Shown here in pieces: positions 1-8,192 of a DNA stretch of 64,000 nucleotides; the stretch's first letter is position 1, and each line of letters starts with the position of its first letter. The stretch is from NCBI RefSeq assembly GCF_002954765.1, contig NZ_MTPW01000001.1, forward strand, positions 1,129,501 to 1,193,500, given 5' to 3'. The translations under genes were made by a program, and so were the position numbers. The DNA comes from Nonlabens arenilitoris (GTDB taxonomy: Bacteria; Bacteroidota; Bacteroidia; Flavobacteriales; Flavobacteriaceae). Under the pieces are notes generated by a model. That model did no database searches. It worked only from the letters and a program-made list of their open reading frames with translations, and was not told the origin of the DNA.

Positions 1-1912
1 CGGTTACTTTACCTAGATCGTGTAATAACTTTACCCAAAATCTACTGTACAATAAGTGACCAGTCGCGTGCTCGCTACCACCTATATATAAATCTACATT
101 GCCCCAGTATTCTTGTGCTGCTGCAGAAAACATTTCGTCTTCATTATTAGCATCCATATACCTAAACATATACCAAGAGCTTCCTGCCCATCCTGGCATG
201 GTGTTTAATTCTAGCGGATATACACAATCGCGATCATCATCGTTAGAAACAACCTTGTTTTCTTGCGTACACCAACTCCAAGTTGTTGCGCGTCCTAGTG
301 GTGGCGCTCCATCTTCTGTAGGTAGGTATTCGTCTACTTCTGGCAATTCGATAGGCAAGTACTTGCGGTCTATCATTTGCGGCAAGCCGTCTTTATAATA
401 TACAGGAAACGGTTCGCCCCAATAACGCTGTCTAGAAAATACCGCGTCACGTAATCTATAATTGGTTTTTCCTTTTCCTGCGCCTACTTCTTCTAGCTTA
501 GCAATTGCAGCTGCCATCGCTTGCTTATAGCTCATTCCGTTTAAGAAATCACTGTTGCAAAGCGGTGTTTTATCTTTTGCAGCATAAGCTTCTTCACTAA
601 TATCAACACCTTCAAAAATGTTTTTGATAGCAGGCATTCCTTCCTGACCTGCAAAATAGTTTGCAAATGCATAATCACGCTCATCACCACATGGTACGGC
701 CATTACAGCGCCAGTTCCATAACCAGCAAGCACATAATCACCTATCCATACTGGCACAGGCTCACCACTTAATGGATGCGTAGCATATGCTCCTGTAAAT
801 ACACCAGAAATGGTCTTCACATCGGCCATGCGTTCTCTTTCTGATCGTGCTGCTGTTGCTTTTTTATAAGCCTCTACCGCGTCTTTTTGAGCCGCAGTAG
901 TAATTTGATCTACCAGTTCATGCTCTGGTGCTAGTGTCATGAATGTTACTCCATAAATGGTATCTGGACGCGTTGTAAATACATCTATTTTGTGCTCATC
1001 TAGTTGAAACGAAACCATCGCACCTACAGATTTCCCGATCCAATTGCGTTGGATTTCTTTGATCGATTCTGCCCAATCTAAATCATCTAAACCTGTTAAT
1101 AAACGCTCTGCAAATGCACTGATGCGCATCATCCACTGGCGCATTTTCTTACGCACCACAGGATGTCCACCACGTTCTGAAACTCCATTGACTATTTCGT
1201 CATTTGCAAGTACTGTTCCTAGTGCTGGACACCAGTTCACCTCTGTATCTGCAAGGAATGTTAATCTATAATCAAGCAATATTTCTTGTTGCTCTTTTTC
1301 TGTAAACGCGTTCCACTCTGCCGCGGTGAATTGTCTCAAATCTTCGTCTGTGGCAGCGTTGATGTTGCTGTTTCCGCTTTCGCGAAAGCGAGATTCTAAC
1401 AAACTTATAGGTTGCGCTTTATCTGCATCATTATCATACCAGCTATCAAATAGCATGATAAAAATCTCTTGTGTGTACTTATAATAATCTGGCGAAGAAG
1501 TTCTTACCTCACGATCCCAATCAAAGCTAAAACCGATACGGTCCATCTGGTTGCGGTAACCTGCGATTTTATTTCCAGACTTATCAGTTCCACCTTCAAT
1601 ATTTGTTTTAGTAGTCTCTGCAGGATGTTGTCCTGTTTGAATGGCATACTGTTCTGCTGGTAGTCCAAAACTATCATAACCCATAGGGTGCAAGACGTTG
1701 AAACCTTTATGACGTTTGTATCTAGAGACTATATCACTAGCGATATAACCTAATGGATGCCCTACATGCAGCCCAGCACCACTAGGGTATGGAAACATAT
1801 CGAGTGCATAGAATTTAGGTTTATCAGAGTTATTTGTAGCTTTAAAAGTCTTATTAGTAGCCCAATGTTTTTGCCATTTTGCTTCTATAGATTTGTGATC
1901 GTAATGCGTCAT
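1..1912 (-). CDS. leuS: Leucyl-tRNA synthetase (3' end outside window)
   Basis: Class I aminoacyl-tRNA synthetase that charges tRNA-Leu with leucine in the cytoplasm. I translated the minus strand from the ATG at 1912. The N-terminus carries the HIGH-type signature [16 protein letters not shown] near residue 45, followed by [19 protein letters not shown]. The editing (CP1) region is visible ([20 protein letters not shown]), as is [17 protein letters not shown]. About 637 codons are present, so the KMSKS loop and anticodon-binding domain lie beyond base 1. The dispersed palindrome at 1375-1390 falls inside this gene and is read as SRFRESGN, in a stretch that looks like a short tolerated insertion. 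The gene diverges from ftsX, and a TATTTTTG box sits upstream of the start. The identification is secure; only the C-terminal part cannot be checked. Confidence 0.96.
   Translation of the reverse strand, partial: MTHYDHKSIEAKWQKHWATNKTFKATNNSDKPKFYALDMFPYPSGAGLHVGHPLGYIASDIVSRYKRHKGFNVLHPMGYDSFGLPAEQYAIQTGQHPAETTKTNIEGGTDKSGNKIAGYRNQMDRIGFSFDWDREVRTSSPDYYKYTQEIFIMLFDSWYDNDADKAQPISLLESRFRESGNSNINAATDEDLRQFTAAEWNAFTEKEQQEILLDYRLTFLADTEVNWCPALGTVLANDEIVNGVSERGGHPVVRKKMRQWMMRISAFAERLLTGLDDLDWAESIKEIQRNWIGKSVGAMVSFQLDEHKIDVFTTRPDTIYGVTFMTLAPEHELVDQITTAAQKDAVEAYKKATAARSERERMADVKTISGVFTGAYATHPLSGEPVPVWIGDYVLAGYGTGAVMAVPCGDERDYAFANYFAGQEGMPAIKNIFEGVDISEEAYAAKDKTPLCNSDFLNGMSYKQAMAAAIAKLEEVGAGKGKTNYRLRDAVFSRQRYWGEPFPVYYKDGLPQMIDRKYLPIELPEVDEYLPTEDGAPPLGRATTWSWCTQENKVVSNDDDRDCVYPLELNTMPGWAGSSWYMFRYMDANNEDEMFSAAAQEYWGNVDLYIGGSEHATGHLLYSRFWVKLLHDLGKVT
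1375..1390. repeat. Dispersed palindrome copy 1 (in leuS)
   Basis: Exact CGCTTTCGCGAAAGCG, inside leuS and read as RFRES on the coding strand. Confidence 0.95.
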
Positions 1913-1932
1913 TTTATAATCTTATGAAAGAG

Positions 1933-1940
1933 CAAAAATA
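1933..1940 (-). promoter_or_regulatory. Candidate -7 box for leuS
   Basis: The minus strand reads TATTTTTG, which matches the Bacteroidota -7 consensus TAnnTTTG and ends 20 nt before the leuS ATG. No clear -33 TTG is seen at ideal spacing, so this is a half-promoter call. Confidence 0.45.
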
Positions 1941-2002
1941 GGGTGTTTACAACAATGCCGAAACTTATAGCGTTGTAATCGTCAGTAGCTCATTTACTTT
2001 AT

Positions 2003-2010
2003 TATTTTTG
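2003..2010 (+). promoter_or_regulatory. Candidate -7 box for ftsX operon
   Basis: TATTTTTG matches TAnnTTTG and ends 28 nt before the ftsX ATG. It lies in the 126-bp gap shared with divergent leuS. A TTG at 1973-1975 is too far upstream for the usual 19-nt spacing. Confidence 0.45.
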
Positions 2011-2038
2011 TGACACGATAAATTCTGTTATTAACTGC

Positions 2039-2917
2039 ATGGCATCACACGAGAGATATCAAAAAAGACGATTATTCAGCTCCTACTTTTGGGTGGTGAT
2101 AAGTGTATTTCTAGTATTGTTTTTACTAGGAATCATGGGCTTTTTCCTTTTAAATAGCCAGCAGATTGCAGACCACTTCCGTGAGCAGGTACCTATGTCT
2201 ATTTACTTCAAGGATACTGCAAAAGAGGTAGAAATGCGACAGTTAGAGAAAACGTTGCAAATGGCAGATTACACTAAAAGTGCCATTTATGTGCCTGCCG
2301 AAGAAGGAGCTAAAAAACTAGTTGAAGATCTGGGAGAAGATTTTATAGCAAACCTTGATGGGTTTAATCCATTACCTAATTCTATAGACGTAAGACTTAA
2401 TGCTAACTTTGTTACCGATGGAGAGATTGAACAAATCGCACAAGATCTAGCAGCCAAAGATTATGTGCAAGAAGTACAGTATGACAAACCTCTAGTTTCT
2501 TTATTGAATGAAAATGTAAAAAGAATCACCTTCTGGATGCTGGTTATCGCAGGTATATTTGTTTTAATATCTTTCTTATTAATTAATAGCTCCATTAGAC
2601 TATCAGTGTATGCAAAAAGGTTTACCATAAAAACCATGCAAATGGTGGGCGCGACCAAAGGTTTTATACGCAAGCCTTTTATATGGACTAGTGTAAAACT
2701 GGGATTAATAGGTGCCGTTCTAGCCTTAATTGCACTAGCTGGTGTAGTATACTGGATGAATGGTTTGATTCCAGAGTTAGAAATATTAAAGAATTATAAG
2801 ATGCTCACCATCCTGTTTATAGGAGTTCTCGTTTTTGGAGTATTAATTAGTTTATTGAGCACGTTTTTTGCGACAACGCGTTACTTAAATTTAAGGACTG
2901 ACGAACTTTATTATTAG
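2039..2917 (+). CDS. ftsX: Cell division ABC transporter permease FtsX
   Basis: Integral inner-membrane partner of FtsE, coupling the divisome to activation of peptidoglycan hydrolases. The 292-residue length is normal for the family. There is one N-terminal TM helix (about residues 20-40), then a periplasmic domain (VPMSIYFKDTAKEVEM onward to about 165) with typical FtsX sequence. Three C-terminal TM helices follow, with the cytoplasmic segment ITIKTMQMVGATKGFIRKPF (FtsX/MacB-type permease fold) between TM2 and TM3. No ftsE lies beside it, which is common in Bacteroidota. It heads a same-strand run with a DUF3098 gene, uppP and truB, giving an envelope-biogenesis context. Confidence 0.93.
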   Translation: MASHERYQKRRLFSSYFWVVISVFLVLFLLGIMGFFLLNSQQIADHFREQVPMSIYFKDTAKEVEMRQLEKTLQMADYTKSAIYVPAEEGAKKLVEDLGEDFIANLDGFNPLPNSIDVRLNANFVTDGEIEQIAQDLAAKDYVQEVQYDKPLVSLLNENVKRITFWMLVIAGIFVLISFLLINSSIRLSVYAKRFTIKTMQMVGATKGFIRKPFIWTSVKLGLIGAVLALIALAGVVYWMNGLIPELEILKNYKMLTILFIGVLVFGVLISLLSTFFATTRYLNLRTDELYY

Positions 2918-2999
2918 TAAAGCTATAGCTTTTAAAATCAGTTATCAGTTTTACCACAATAAGTCTAGCGAGATATATAGATTATAGAAAAAATTAAAA

Positions 3000-3305
3000 A
3001 TGAAACAAGGAAGAATCAAAGAATCGCAACAAAGCGCTCCTATAAAAGAGACAGCACCTGTTGTTGAAGAAAATATAAAACCACGTTTTGAATTTATCTT
3101 TAAAAAGAAAAATTATTTGTGGATGATTATAGGTCTAATAGTTATTGTTACTGGATTTGCCTTAATGGCTGGTGGTGGTAGTGATAATCCAGAGGTATTT
3201 AATGAAGCTATTTTTTCCTGGCGCAGGATAAGACTCGCTCCTACATTGGTACTTATAGGATTCGGTATAGAGATGTATGCTATACTATTAAATCCAGATA
3301 AATAA
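3000..3305 (+). CDS. DUF3098 membrane protein
   Basis: A 101-residue protein with a charged N-terminal tail of about 40 residues and two TM helices (about 40-59 and 78-97) separated by a short loop containing GGGSDNPEVFNEAIFSWRR. This matches the DUF3098 family, which in Bacteroidota sits between ftsX and uppP. Its function is unknown. Its stop codon overlaps the uppP start by one base (TAATG), so translational coupling is likely. The conserved placement suggests a role with the division or lipid-carrier machinery, but that is inference. Confidence 0.8.
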   Translation: MKQGRIKESQQSAPIKETAPVVEENIKPRFEFIFKKKNYLWMIIGLIVIVTGFALMAGGGSDNPEVFNEAIFSWRRIRLAPTLVLIGFGIEMYAILLNPDK

Positions 3306-4099
3306 TGGAGTGGTTAGACGCATTAATTCTAGGTGTTATACAAGGGCTTACAGAATTTTTACCCGTTTCATCTAGCGGTCATTTAGAATTAGGTAAAGCA
3401 ATACTAGGAGATAATTCTGTTCCTGAAGAAAGCTTATTGTTTACTGTGGTATTACATTTTGCAACCGCATTGAGTACTATTATCGTTTTCAGAAAAGATA
3501 TTTTTAATCTACTAGCCGGAATATTTACTGGTAAAAGCGAAGATCTGATTTTTGCTGGTAAAATCATTTTATCTATGATTCCAGCGGTAATCGTAGGGCT
3601 GTTTTTTGAAGAACAACTAGAGGCCTTATTTAATGGTAATATAGTATTAGTAGGCTGTATGCTTATTGTAACAGGTTTATTACTATTTCTAGCCGGTAGA
3701 GCCAAAAATACTGGTAAAAATATAGGCTGGAAAGACGCATTACTTATTGGTGTTTCTCAGGCAATCGCTATGTTGCCTGGTATATCACGTAGTGGTGCTA
3801 CTATTTCAACTAGTGTGCTATTAGGTAACGATCGTACTAAGGCAGCACGCTTCTCTTTTCTAATGGTTGTGCCATTGATCTTTGGTAAAATTGCTAAAGA
3901 CATTATGAGTGGTGACATATCGATGGAAAGCAGCACTAGTATGCCTTTACTTATAGGATTTATAGCGGCATTTGTAACTGGATTAATAGCTTGTACATGG
4001 ATGATTTCTTTGGTGCGTAAAGCAAAGCTTCACTATTTTTCTTATTACTGTTTTGCCGTAGGTCTAGTAGCCATCGCAGCTGGATTTTTTAACGGTTAA
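3305..4099 (+). CDS. uppP: Undecaprenyl-diphosphatase (BacA type)
   Basis: Removes a phosphate from undecaprenyl pyrophosphate, recycling the lipid carrier used for peptidoglycan and surface glycans. The 264 residues match the family. The two signature regions are GVIQGLTEFLPVSSSGHLE near residue 10 and LPGISRSGATIS near residue 158, which together form the active site. Several hydrophobic helices make it a polytopic inner-membrane enzyme. It starts on the last base of the upstream stop and is followed 6 nt later by truB. Confidence 0.96.
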   Translation: MEWLDALILGVIQGLTEFLPVSSSGHLELGKAILGDNSVPEESLLFTVVLHFATALSTIIVFRKDIFNLLAGIFTGKSEDLIFAGKIILSMIPAVIVGLFFEEQLEALFNGNIVLVGCMLIVTGLLLFLAGRAKNTGKNIGWKDALLIGVSQAIAMLPGISRSGATISTSVLLGNDRTKAARFSFLMVVPLIFGKIAKDIMSGDISMESSTSMPLLIGFIAAFVTGLIACTWMISLVRKAKLHYFSYYCFAVGLVAIAAGFFNG

Positions 4100-4105
4100 A
4101 TTATT

Positions 4106-4822
4106 ATGGATCCTAATCAAAAACCCGTTACTAATCCTTATCAACTAGGTCAGGTGCTTTTAATAGATAAACCACTAGGCTGGTCATCCTTTCAAGTAGT
4201 TAATAAAATACGATGGCTTATAAAGCAAGAGTACGGACTTAAAAAGATAAAAGTAGGTCATGCCGGTACTCTAGATCCTCTAGCCAGCGGTTTGCTAATT
4301 ATATGTACAGGTAAAGAGACTAAGAATATCCATGTATATCAAGCACAAGAAAAAGAATACACAGGCACCATTACCCTAGGAGCTACAACTCCTAGCTATG
4401 ATCTAGAAACTGAAATAGACAATCGTTTCCCGTTAAATGATATTACAGAAGAGTTACTCCTAAAAACTACCGTACAATTTACTGGCGATATCATGCAAAA
4501 ACCACCTATTTATTCAGCGATTAAAAAGGATGGTAAAAGACTATATGAACTAGCACGTGCAGGTGAAACTACTGAAATAAAGGAGCGTCAGGTGAATGTT
4601 CAAGCCTTTGAATTAACTCAAATAAAACTTCCTAAAGTTGATTTTAGAATTGCATGTAGTAAAGGAACTTACATAAGATCCATGGCGCATGATTATGGTA
4701 AAGCCTTAAATAACGGCGGTCATTTAAGCGCATTAAGACGCACGGCGATAGGAAATTATCGCGTCGAGAACGCTATAAACCTTGAAGAGTTTGAGGCAGA
4801 TTTTAAAAATATAGGATCTTAA
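4106..4822 (+). CDS. truB: tRNA pseudouridine-55 synthase
   Basis: Converts U55 of the tRNA T-loop to pseudouridine. The catalytic motif is GHAGTLDPLASGLLI near residue 50, with the nucleophilic Asp in TLD. Other TruB blocks are IDKPLGWSSFQVVNKIR near the N-terminus, PPIYSAIKKDGKRLYELAR in the middle and CSKGTYIRSMAHDYG near 190. At 238 residues it lacks the extended PUA tail of some homologues, which is usual in Bacteroidota. It is the last gene of the ftsX-DUF3098-uppP-truB run. Its final 4 nt overlap the end of the convergent lipoprotein gene, and no terminator hairpin is visible between them. Confidence 0.96.
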   Translation: MDPNQKPVTNPYQLGQVLLIDKPLGWSSFQVVNKIRWLIKQEYGLKKIKVGHAGTLDPLASGLLIICTGKETKNIHVYQAQEKEYTGTITLGATTPSYDLETEIDNRFPLNDITEELLLKTTVQFTGDIMQKPPIYSAIKKDGKRLYELARAGETTEIKERQVNVQAFELTQIKLPKVDFRIACSKGTYIRSMAHDYGKALNNGGHLSALRRTAIGNYRVENAINLEEFEADFKNIGS

Positions 4823-5292
4823 AATACTTTTACTGGTACCTCTAGACTATCTATAATAGGCACTTCAAAATTAATCATACCTTTTCCTGCATGTATACTA
4901 CCATTGTATTTAATATCGACTTTTTGCTTGACTAAAATTTGTAAAGTAGCATCCAATAATCCGCGACCTTTTTCGCCATAGAAATCCTTAGGCGACATGG
5001 TAGCCTTTAATGGTAGTATAAACTCGTCACTTGCAGGCATCTCAACATCTAAATCCTGATTAATCTCTGCCGTTTTACGACCATTTACATAGACATCAAA
5101 TTTTGCTTTGGTCAAGTCTAGCCCTACAGAATTAGGGTTAAAAAGCACACAATCACCACTCAGCTGCACATCATCTGATGTAGCATTGTTGATTTTTACA
5201 TTTTTTATTTCCATAAAAACGACCTCTTCATAAGCATCTTGACACGACGTCATTGCAATAAGCATAGAACATAAGAGTAGTAAAGCACGCAT
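4819..5292 (-). CDS. LEA14-like (WHy-type) lipoprotein
   Basis: A 157-residue predicted lipoprotein. The N-terminus MRALLLLCSMLIAMTSC has a lipobox ending in Cys at residue 17, followed by QD, so it should be anchored in the envelope. The rest is a single beta-rich domain with NVKINNATSDDVQLSGDCVLFNPNSVGLDLTKAKFDVYVNGRK, the pattern of LEA type 2/WHy folds, where a conserved NP precedes a strand carrying the V-NG turn. Such proteins are common in Bacteroidota and lack a fixed function. It converges on truB. A TATCTTTA element lies in its upstream region (about 5309-5316 on the minus strand), near palindrome copy 2. Confidence 0.7.
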   Translation of the reverse strand: MRALLLLCSMLIAMTSCQDAYEEVVFMEIKNVKINNATSDDVQLSGDCVLFNPNSVGLDLTKAKFDVYVNGRKTAEINQDLDVEMPASDEFILPLKATMSPKDFYGEKGRGLLDATLQILVKQKVDIKYNGSIHAGKGMINFEVPIIDSLEVPVKVF

Positions 5293-5327
5293 AGTATTGA
5301 ATTTGAGGTAAAGATAGTAGTAGTTAT

Positions 5328-5342
5328 GCTTTCGCGAAAGCG
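5328..5342. repeat. Dispersed palindrome copy 2 (intergenic)
   Basis: GCTTTCGCGAAAGCG within TATGCTTTCGCGAAAGCGTA. It lies between the divergent lipoprotein and LamG genes. One base of the 16-mer is substituted at the left edge. Confidence 0.93.
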
Positions 5343-5401
5343 TATTGAAACAACATATTTTTTGCTAACTTTCTAACTTGTAAAAACTTAACCCAACCAT
5401 T

Positions 5402-6601
5402 ATGAAAAAACTATTACTCTTAACCATTTTATTAATAGGGTCAACAACCCTATTTGCTCAAAATCAAAACGGTCTCAACTTTGATAGTAATGATGATTAT
5501 GTCCAAACATCATTCACAGGCGTTACTGGTACCACAAATAGAACTTTTGAAGCCTGGATATACCTAAGCCCAAGTGCACCTAACACTAATCTGGCAATTC
5601 TTGATTACGGCCTCAATGCTGTAGGTTCTAGAAATACTTTTATGGTCAATGCAAATAGAGGATTGTCATTTATCTCTGGCGGAACTAATGCTAACATATC
5701 TTCCACAGCTGGTATTATACCTGCAGGACAATGGACACAAGTGGCTTTTGTGCTAAGTAATGGCACAGGATTCTTTTTTGTTAATGGTAATCAAGTAGGT
5801 ACAGGAAATTTAAGCACGGTAAACACACCTACTACAGGTACTGACTTAAGAATAGGCAGAAGAGTTGCTGGTGGTGCAAATTTAACTTTTGCAGGTGTTA
5901 TCGATGAAGTAAGAATATGGAACGTAGCACTTTCTCAAAACGATATCATCACCGGCGGCGGCAGTGAGATTTGTCCATCAAGCAATGGCTTAATAGCTTA
6001 TTATCAATTTAATGAAGGAATGGCTAGCGCAGCAAATAATGGTGTCAATGTATTGCCAGATTTAGTATCTGGAAATAATGGAACTTTAAATAATTTTAGT
6101 CTTAGCGGTGGCAGTTCTAATTGGACTCCTGGTGCGCCTGTAACTAGACTTATTGATACTGATATCTCACAAAATGCCGGTGTACTAACGGCAGCACAAG
6201 CTGGCGCTAGCTATCAATGGATTGATTGCGGTACAAATATGGCTATAAATGGAGCAACTGCTATGACTTATACGCCTACATCAATAGGTGATTATGCTGT
6301 AGATATTACAAACCTAGGTTGTACGCAACGGTCAGATTGTATAAATGTAAGCACTCTAGGACTATCAAAAGCTAGTTTAAATGATGTATCAATATTTAAA
6401 AACCCATCTAGCTATTTACAATTTGAAGCTAATGCTATCCAAAACGCACAGCTTGTTATCTATAACCTTTCAGGAAAAGAAATCATTAAAACAACCTTAA
6501 ACAACACTGAAGTTATAAAACCAGATATAGCACCAGGCTTATACATGGTAACACTTTCTCAAAATGGCACAAGTAAATCTTTTAAATGGATCAAGGAATA
6601 A
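5402..6601 (+). CDS. Secreted LamG-like protein with T9SS sorting tail
   Basis: A 399-residue secreted protein. A signal peptide (MKKLLLLTILLIGSTTLFAQ) is followed by a concanavalin/LamG-type jellyroll domain of about residues 22-225: NGLNFDSNDDYVQTS, FEAWIYLSP, WTQVAFVLSNGTGFFFVNG, and GVIDEVRIWNVALSQ near the end. A short Ig-like segment follows (YQWIDCGTNMAINGATAMTYTPTSIGDYAVDITN). The C-terminal 75 residues (VSIFKNPSSYLQFEANA, LVIYNLSGKEI, APGLYMVTLSQNG, SKSFKWIKE) are a type A sorting domain for the type IX secretion system, so it is probably exported to the cell surface or medium. It may bind glycans, but no catalytic module is visible. It is monocistronic and ends at a strong hairpin terminator. 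Confidence 0.85.
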   Translation: MKKLLLLTILLIGSTTLFAQNQNGLNFDSNDDYVQTSFTGVTGTTNRTFEAWIYLSPSAPNTNLAILDYGLNAVGSRNTFMVNANRGLSFISGGTNANISSTAGIIPAGQWTQVAFVLSNGTGFFFVNGNQVGTGNLSTVNTPTTGTDLRIGRRVAGGANLTFAGVIDEVRIWNVALSQNDIITGGGSEICPSSNGLIAYYQFNEGMASAANNGVNVLPDLVSGNNGTLNNFSLSGGSSNWTPGAPVTRLIDTDISQNAGVLTAAQAGASYQWIDCGTNMAINGATAMTYTPTSIGDYAVDITNLGCTQRSDCINVSTLGLSKASLNDVSIFKNPSSYLQFEANAIQNAQLVIYNLSGKEIIKTTLNNTEVIKPDIAPGLYMVTLSQNGTSKSFKWIKE

Positions 6602-6619
6602 ACCACGGAATTATTACTC

Positions 6620-6658
6620 AATTAAAAAAGCCAAGTTTATAACTTGGCTTTTTTAATT
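6620..6658. terminator. Bidirectional hairpin terminator
   Basis: An 18-bp perfect stem with loop TAT. The core AGCCAAGTT/AACTTGGCT is flanked by an A-run and a T-run. It lies between the convergent LamG gene and XRE regulator gene and can serve both strands. Confidence 0.92.
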
Positions 6659-6663
6659 GAACC

Positions 6664-7419
6664 CTAAATTGAATTTCTCAACTCCTTCATTTGTGCTTCT
6701 AGGAATGCAAGTTTATCTTCCATACTATCTGAAAAATCTGGAATACGACGAAAAAACACATAACGTACACGCCATAATTCTTTAAGATCGTTTACAGTAA
6801 TGGTCTGATCGTCTATATTTTTATGGTCAGCTCTTAGTACAAGGCCATCTGCAGTGACGTATAACCTTCTTAAAATAAGCTCCTTCTCTGTAACCGCTAG
6901 AACTATAGTGCCATTATTAAGTTTTTTCACCACTTTATGAGGTACCTTTTCACCTACTACAACATCTTTGGGATATAAACCTTTATCGTGGCTAGTCATT
7001 TCTAAATTAGTAACCGTATAAGCTCTAAAGTCTTTCTCAGTATTGATTGGTAAGGTCAGACGAGGCATATCATCTATAAAAGATTGATTATCGTAATATT
7101 CAAGATAATCATCAGCTAACTTTTCAGTGATACATGGCACTTGAGCAAATTGCTCTCGCTCTAATTCTTCTGGCGTTAAGGTTAAGCGATCATTAAATTT
7201 TAACAACTGATTTACGGTCAATTCAGCTGTGAGGATATCATCTATCGATATGCTAAAATAATTAGCAATTTTAATTATAGTTTCTATTTTAGGTTCGCTA
7301 CGACCTTCTTCATAGGCACCTAAAGTACCTCTCTTTAAGTCAAATAGGTCCGCAAATGCCTGCTGACTTAAACTTTTAATTCCACGTATCTTTTTGATGT
7401 TTTTACCGAAAAATGACAT
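6664..7419 (-). CDS. XRE-family regulator with S24/LexA-like C-terminal domain
   Basis: A 251-residue regulator. Residues 5-65 form a Cro/C1-type helix-turn-helix (IKKIRGIKSLSQQAFADLFDLKRGTLGAYEEGRSEPKIETIIKIANYFSISIDDIL). The C-terminal half (about 115-220) resembles the LexA/CI S24 beta domain (AYTVTNLEMTSHDKGLYPKDVVVGE...GTIVLAV...LILRRLYV). The usual GDSM serine motif is replaced by MTSHDKG, so self-cleavage is doubtful and the domain may only sense or dimerise. The gene is divergent from the PspA-flotillin operon. Long inverted repeats in the shared gap suggest it controls itself and that operon; this is inference. No phage genes are nearby, so it is unlikely to be a prophage repressor. 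Confidence 0.82.
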   Translation of the reverse strand: MSFFGKNIKKIRGIKSLSQQAFADLFDLKRGTLGAYEEGRSEPKIETIIKIANYFSISIDDILTAELTVNQLLKFNDRLTLTPEELEREQFAQVPCITEKLADDYLEYYDNQSFIDDMPRLTLPINTEKDFRAYTVTNLEMTSHDKGLYPKDVVVGEKVPHKVVKKLNNGTIVLAVTEKELILRRLYVTADGLVLRADHKNIDDQTITVNDLKELWRVRYVFFRRIPDFSDSMEDKLAFLEAQMKELRNSI

Positions 7420-7488
7420 TATTTTGCTAATTTTATTTGCAATTTAAAATATTTGTGTATCTTTACACTAACAATATTAGCAAAATAA
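7419..7488. promoter_or_regulatory. Inverted-repeat operator candidate
   Basis: Perfect 13-bp arms TTATTTTGCTAAT (7419-7431) and ATTAGCAAAATAA (7476-7488) are separated by 44 bp. The left arm abuts the XRE start codon. The spacer holds the plus-strand promoter candidate, so a dimeric repressor on both arms could silence the operon and autoregulate. Binding by this XRE protein is inferred from position only. Confidence 0.55.
7436..7465 (+). promoter_or_regulatory. Promoter candidate for psp-like operon
   Basis: TTTG at 7436-7439, an 18-nt spacer, then TATCTTTA at 7458-7465, one mismatch from TAnnTTTG. It would give a leader of roughly 265 nt before the YbjN-like gene and is bracketed by the inverted repeat arms. 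Confidence 0.5.
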
Positions 7489-7659
7489 GATTTATTAAGC
7501 TAATATTTTGAGTAATACTTTAGTAATCTAACCAGTTACCATATAGTTTACTCAAATTTTGAGCATTATAAAACAATAGGCCGTTGTCTTATAACGCATC
7601 AAGATCATTTAAACCTAATAACTTTAAAAACTTCAATTATGATACTCTTAATGATTTAC

Positions 7660-7681
7660 ATCGCAGAAATTGCTCTGCGAT
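7660..7681. repeat. Leader hairpin upstream of psp-like operon
   Basis: Perfect 8-bp stem ATCGCAGA/TCTGCGAT with loop AATTGC, located 57 nt before the first gene. It is one of several different hairpins that occupy the gaps of this operon. Confidence 0.6.
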
Positions 7682-7737
7682 ATTTAGTGGGATAAGAAGT
7701 TCCTTTTTCGTAATATTAAACCTACCAATAAAAACCT

Positions 7738-8133
7738 ATGAATAATTACTTCAGCACTATTAAAGAATACCTATTACAGCTAGATTTTGACATCATTAGA
7801 GAAAATCCGCAAGACGGAATCCTAGTGATTGAAAAAGAAAGCGCTGGTGTTAAAAATATGATTTTAGGAATAGCACCACCCATTTTAATCATGGAGCAAT
7901 ACATTTTTAAAATCAATAACAAGAATGAAGAAGTTTTCAAAAGTCTTTTACAAAAAAACCGCGATATCATTCACGGCGCATTTGTGCTAGACGAAAGTGG
8001 ATCTAAAGTCATCTTTAGAGATACCCTACAAATAGAAAACCTAGACCTTAACGAGTTAGAAGGTACTCTTAACTCATTAAGTTTATTAATGAGTGAGTAC
8101 TCTGACCAAATTATCAAATTTTCAAAATACTAG
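7738..8133 (+). CDS. YbjN / CesT-Tir chaperone-fold small protein
   Basis: A 131-residue cytosolic protein with no signal peptide or TM segment. The alternating helix/strand pattern (IKEYLLQLDFDIIRENPQDGILVIEKESAGVKNMILGIAPPILIMEQYIF, then LDLNELEGTLNSLSLLMSEYSDQIIKF) fits the YbjN/CesT-like fold often annotated as molecular chaperone Tir. Proteins of this fold are known neighbours of PspA in membrane-stress operons. It is the first gene of the run and is followed 59 nt later by pspA. The exact partner and role are unknown, and the family call rests on pattern and context. Confidence 0.65.
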   Translation: MNNYFSTIKEYLLQLDFDIIRENPQDGILVIEKESAGVKNMILGIAPPILIMEQYIFKINNKNEEVFKSLLQKNRDIIHGAFVLDESGSKVIFRDTLQIENLDLNELEGTLNSLSLLMSEYSDQIIKFSKY

Positions 8134-8177
8134 ATGCATACAATGCATCTAAAAGTAACGGCGGATTGCATCTGCCA
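8131..8177. repeat. Tandem hairpins with AACGGCGGA motif
   Basis: Hairpin 1 is TAGATGCAT-aca-ATGCATCTA (8131-8151), a perfect 9-bp stem. Hairpin 2 starts in AACGGCGGAT (8158-8167) and pairs GGCGGAT with ATCTGCC around loop TGC (8161-8177, one G-T pair). AACGGCGGA recurs at 9266 and 13159 in other gaps of the same operon, which suggests REP-like copies related to the RAYT at 13207. Confidence 0.6.
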
Positions 8178-8192
8178 TAAAAAACTAATATC

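Larger units (their letters stand above)
7420..7737. promoter_or_regulatory. 318-bp divergent control region (XRE gene / psp-like operon)
   Basis: A gene-free stretch between the regulator and the PspA-flotillin operon. It contains an inverted repeat (arms 7419-7431 and 7476-7488), a promoter-like pair between the arms, a related half-site AGCTAATATTTTG near 7498-7510, and a hairpin at 7660-7681. The remainder is AT-rich, with no further structure or ORF I would support. Confidence 0.6.

Noticed and set aside
6664-7419. XRE gene as a prophage repressor
   Set aside because: No integrase, phage structural or replication genes anywhere in the window. It borders a stress operon instead.
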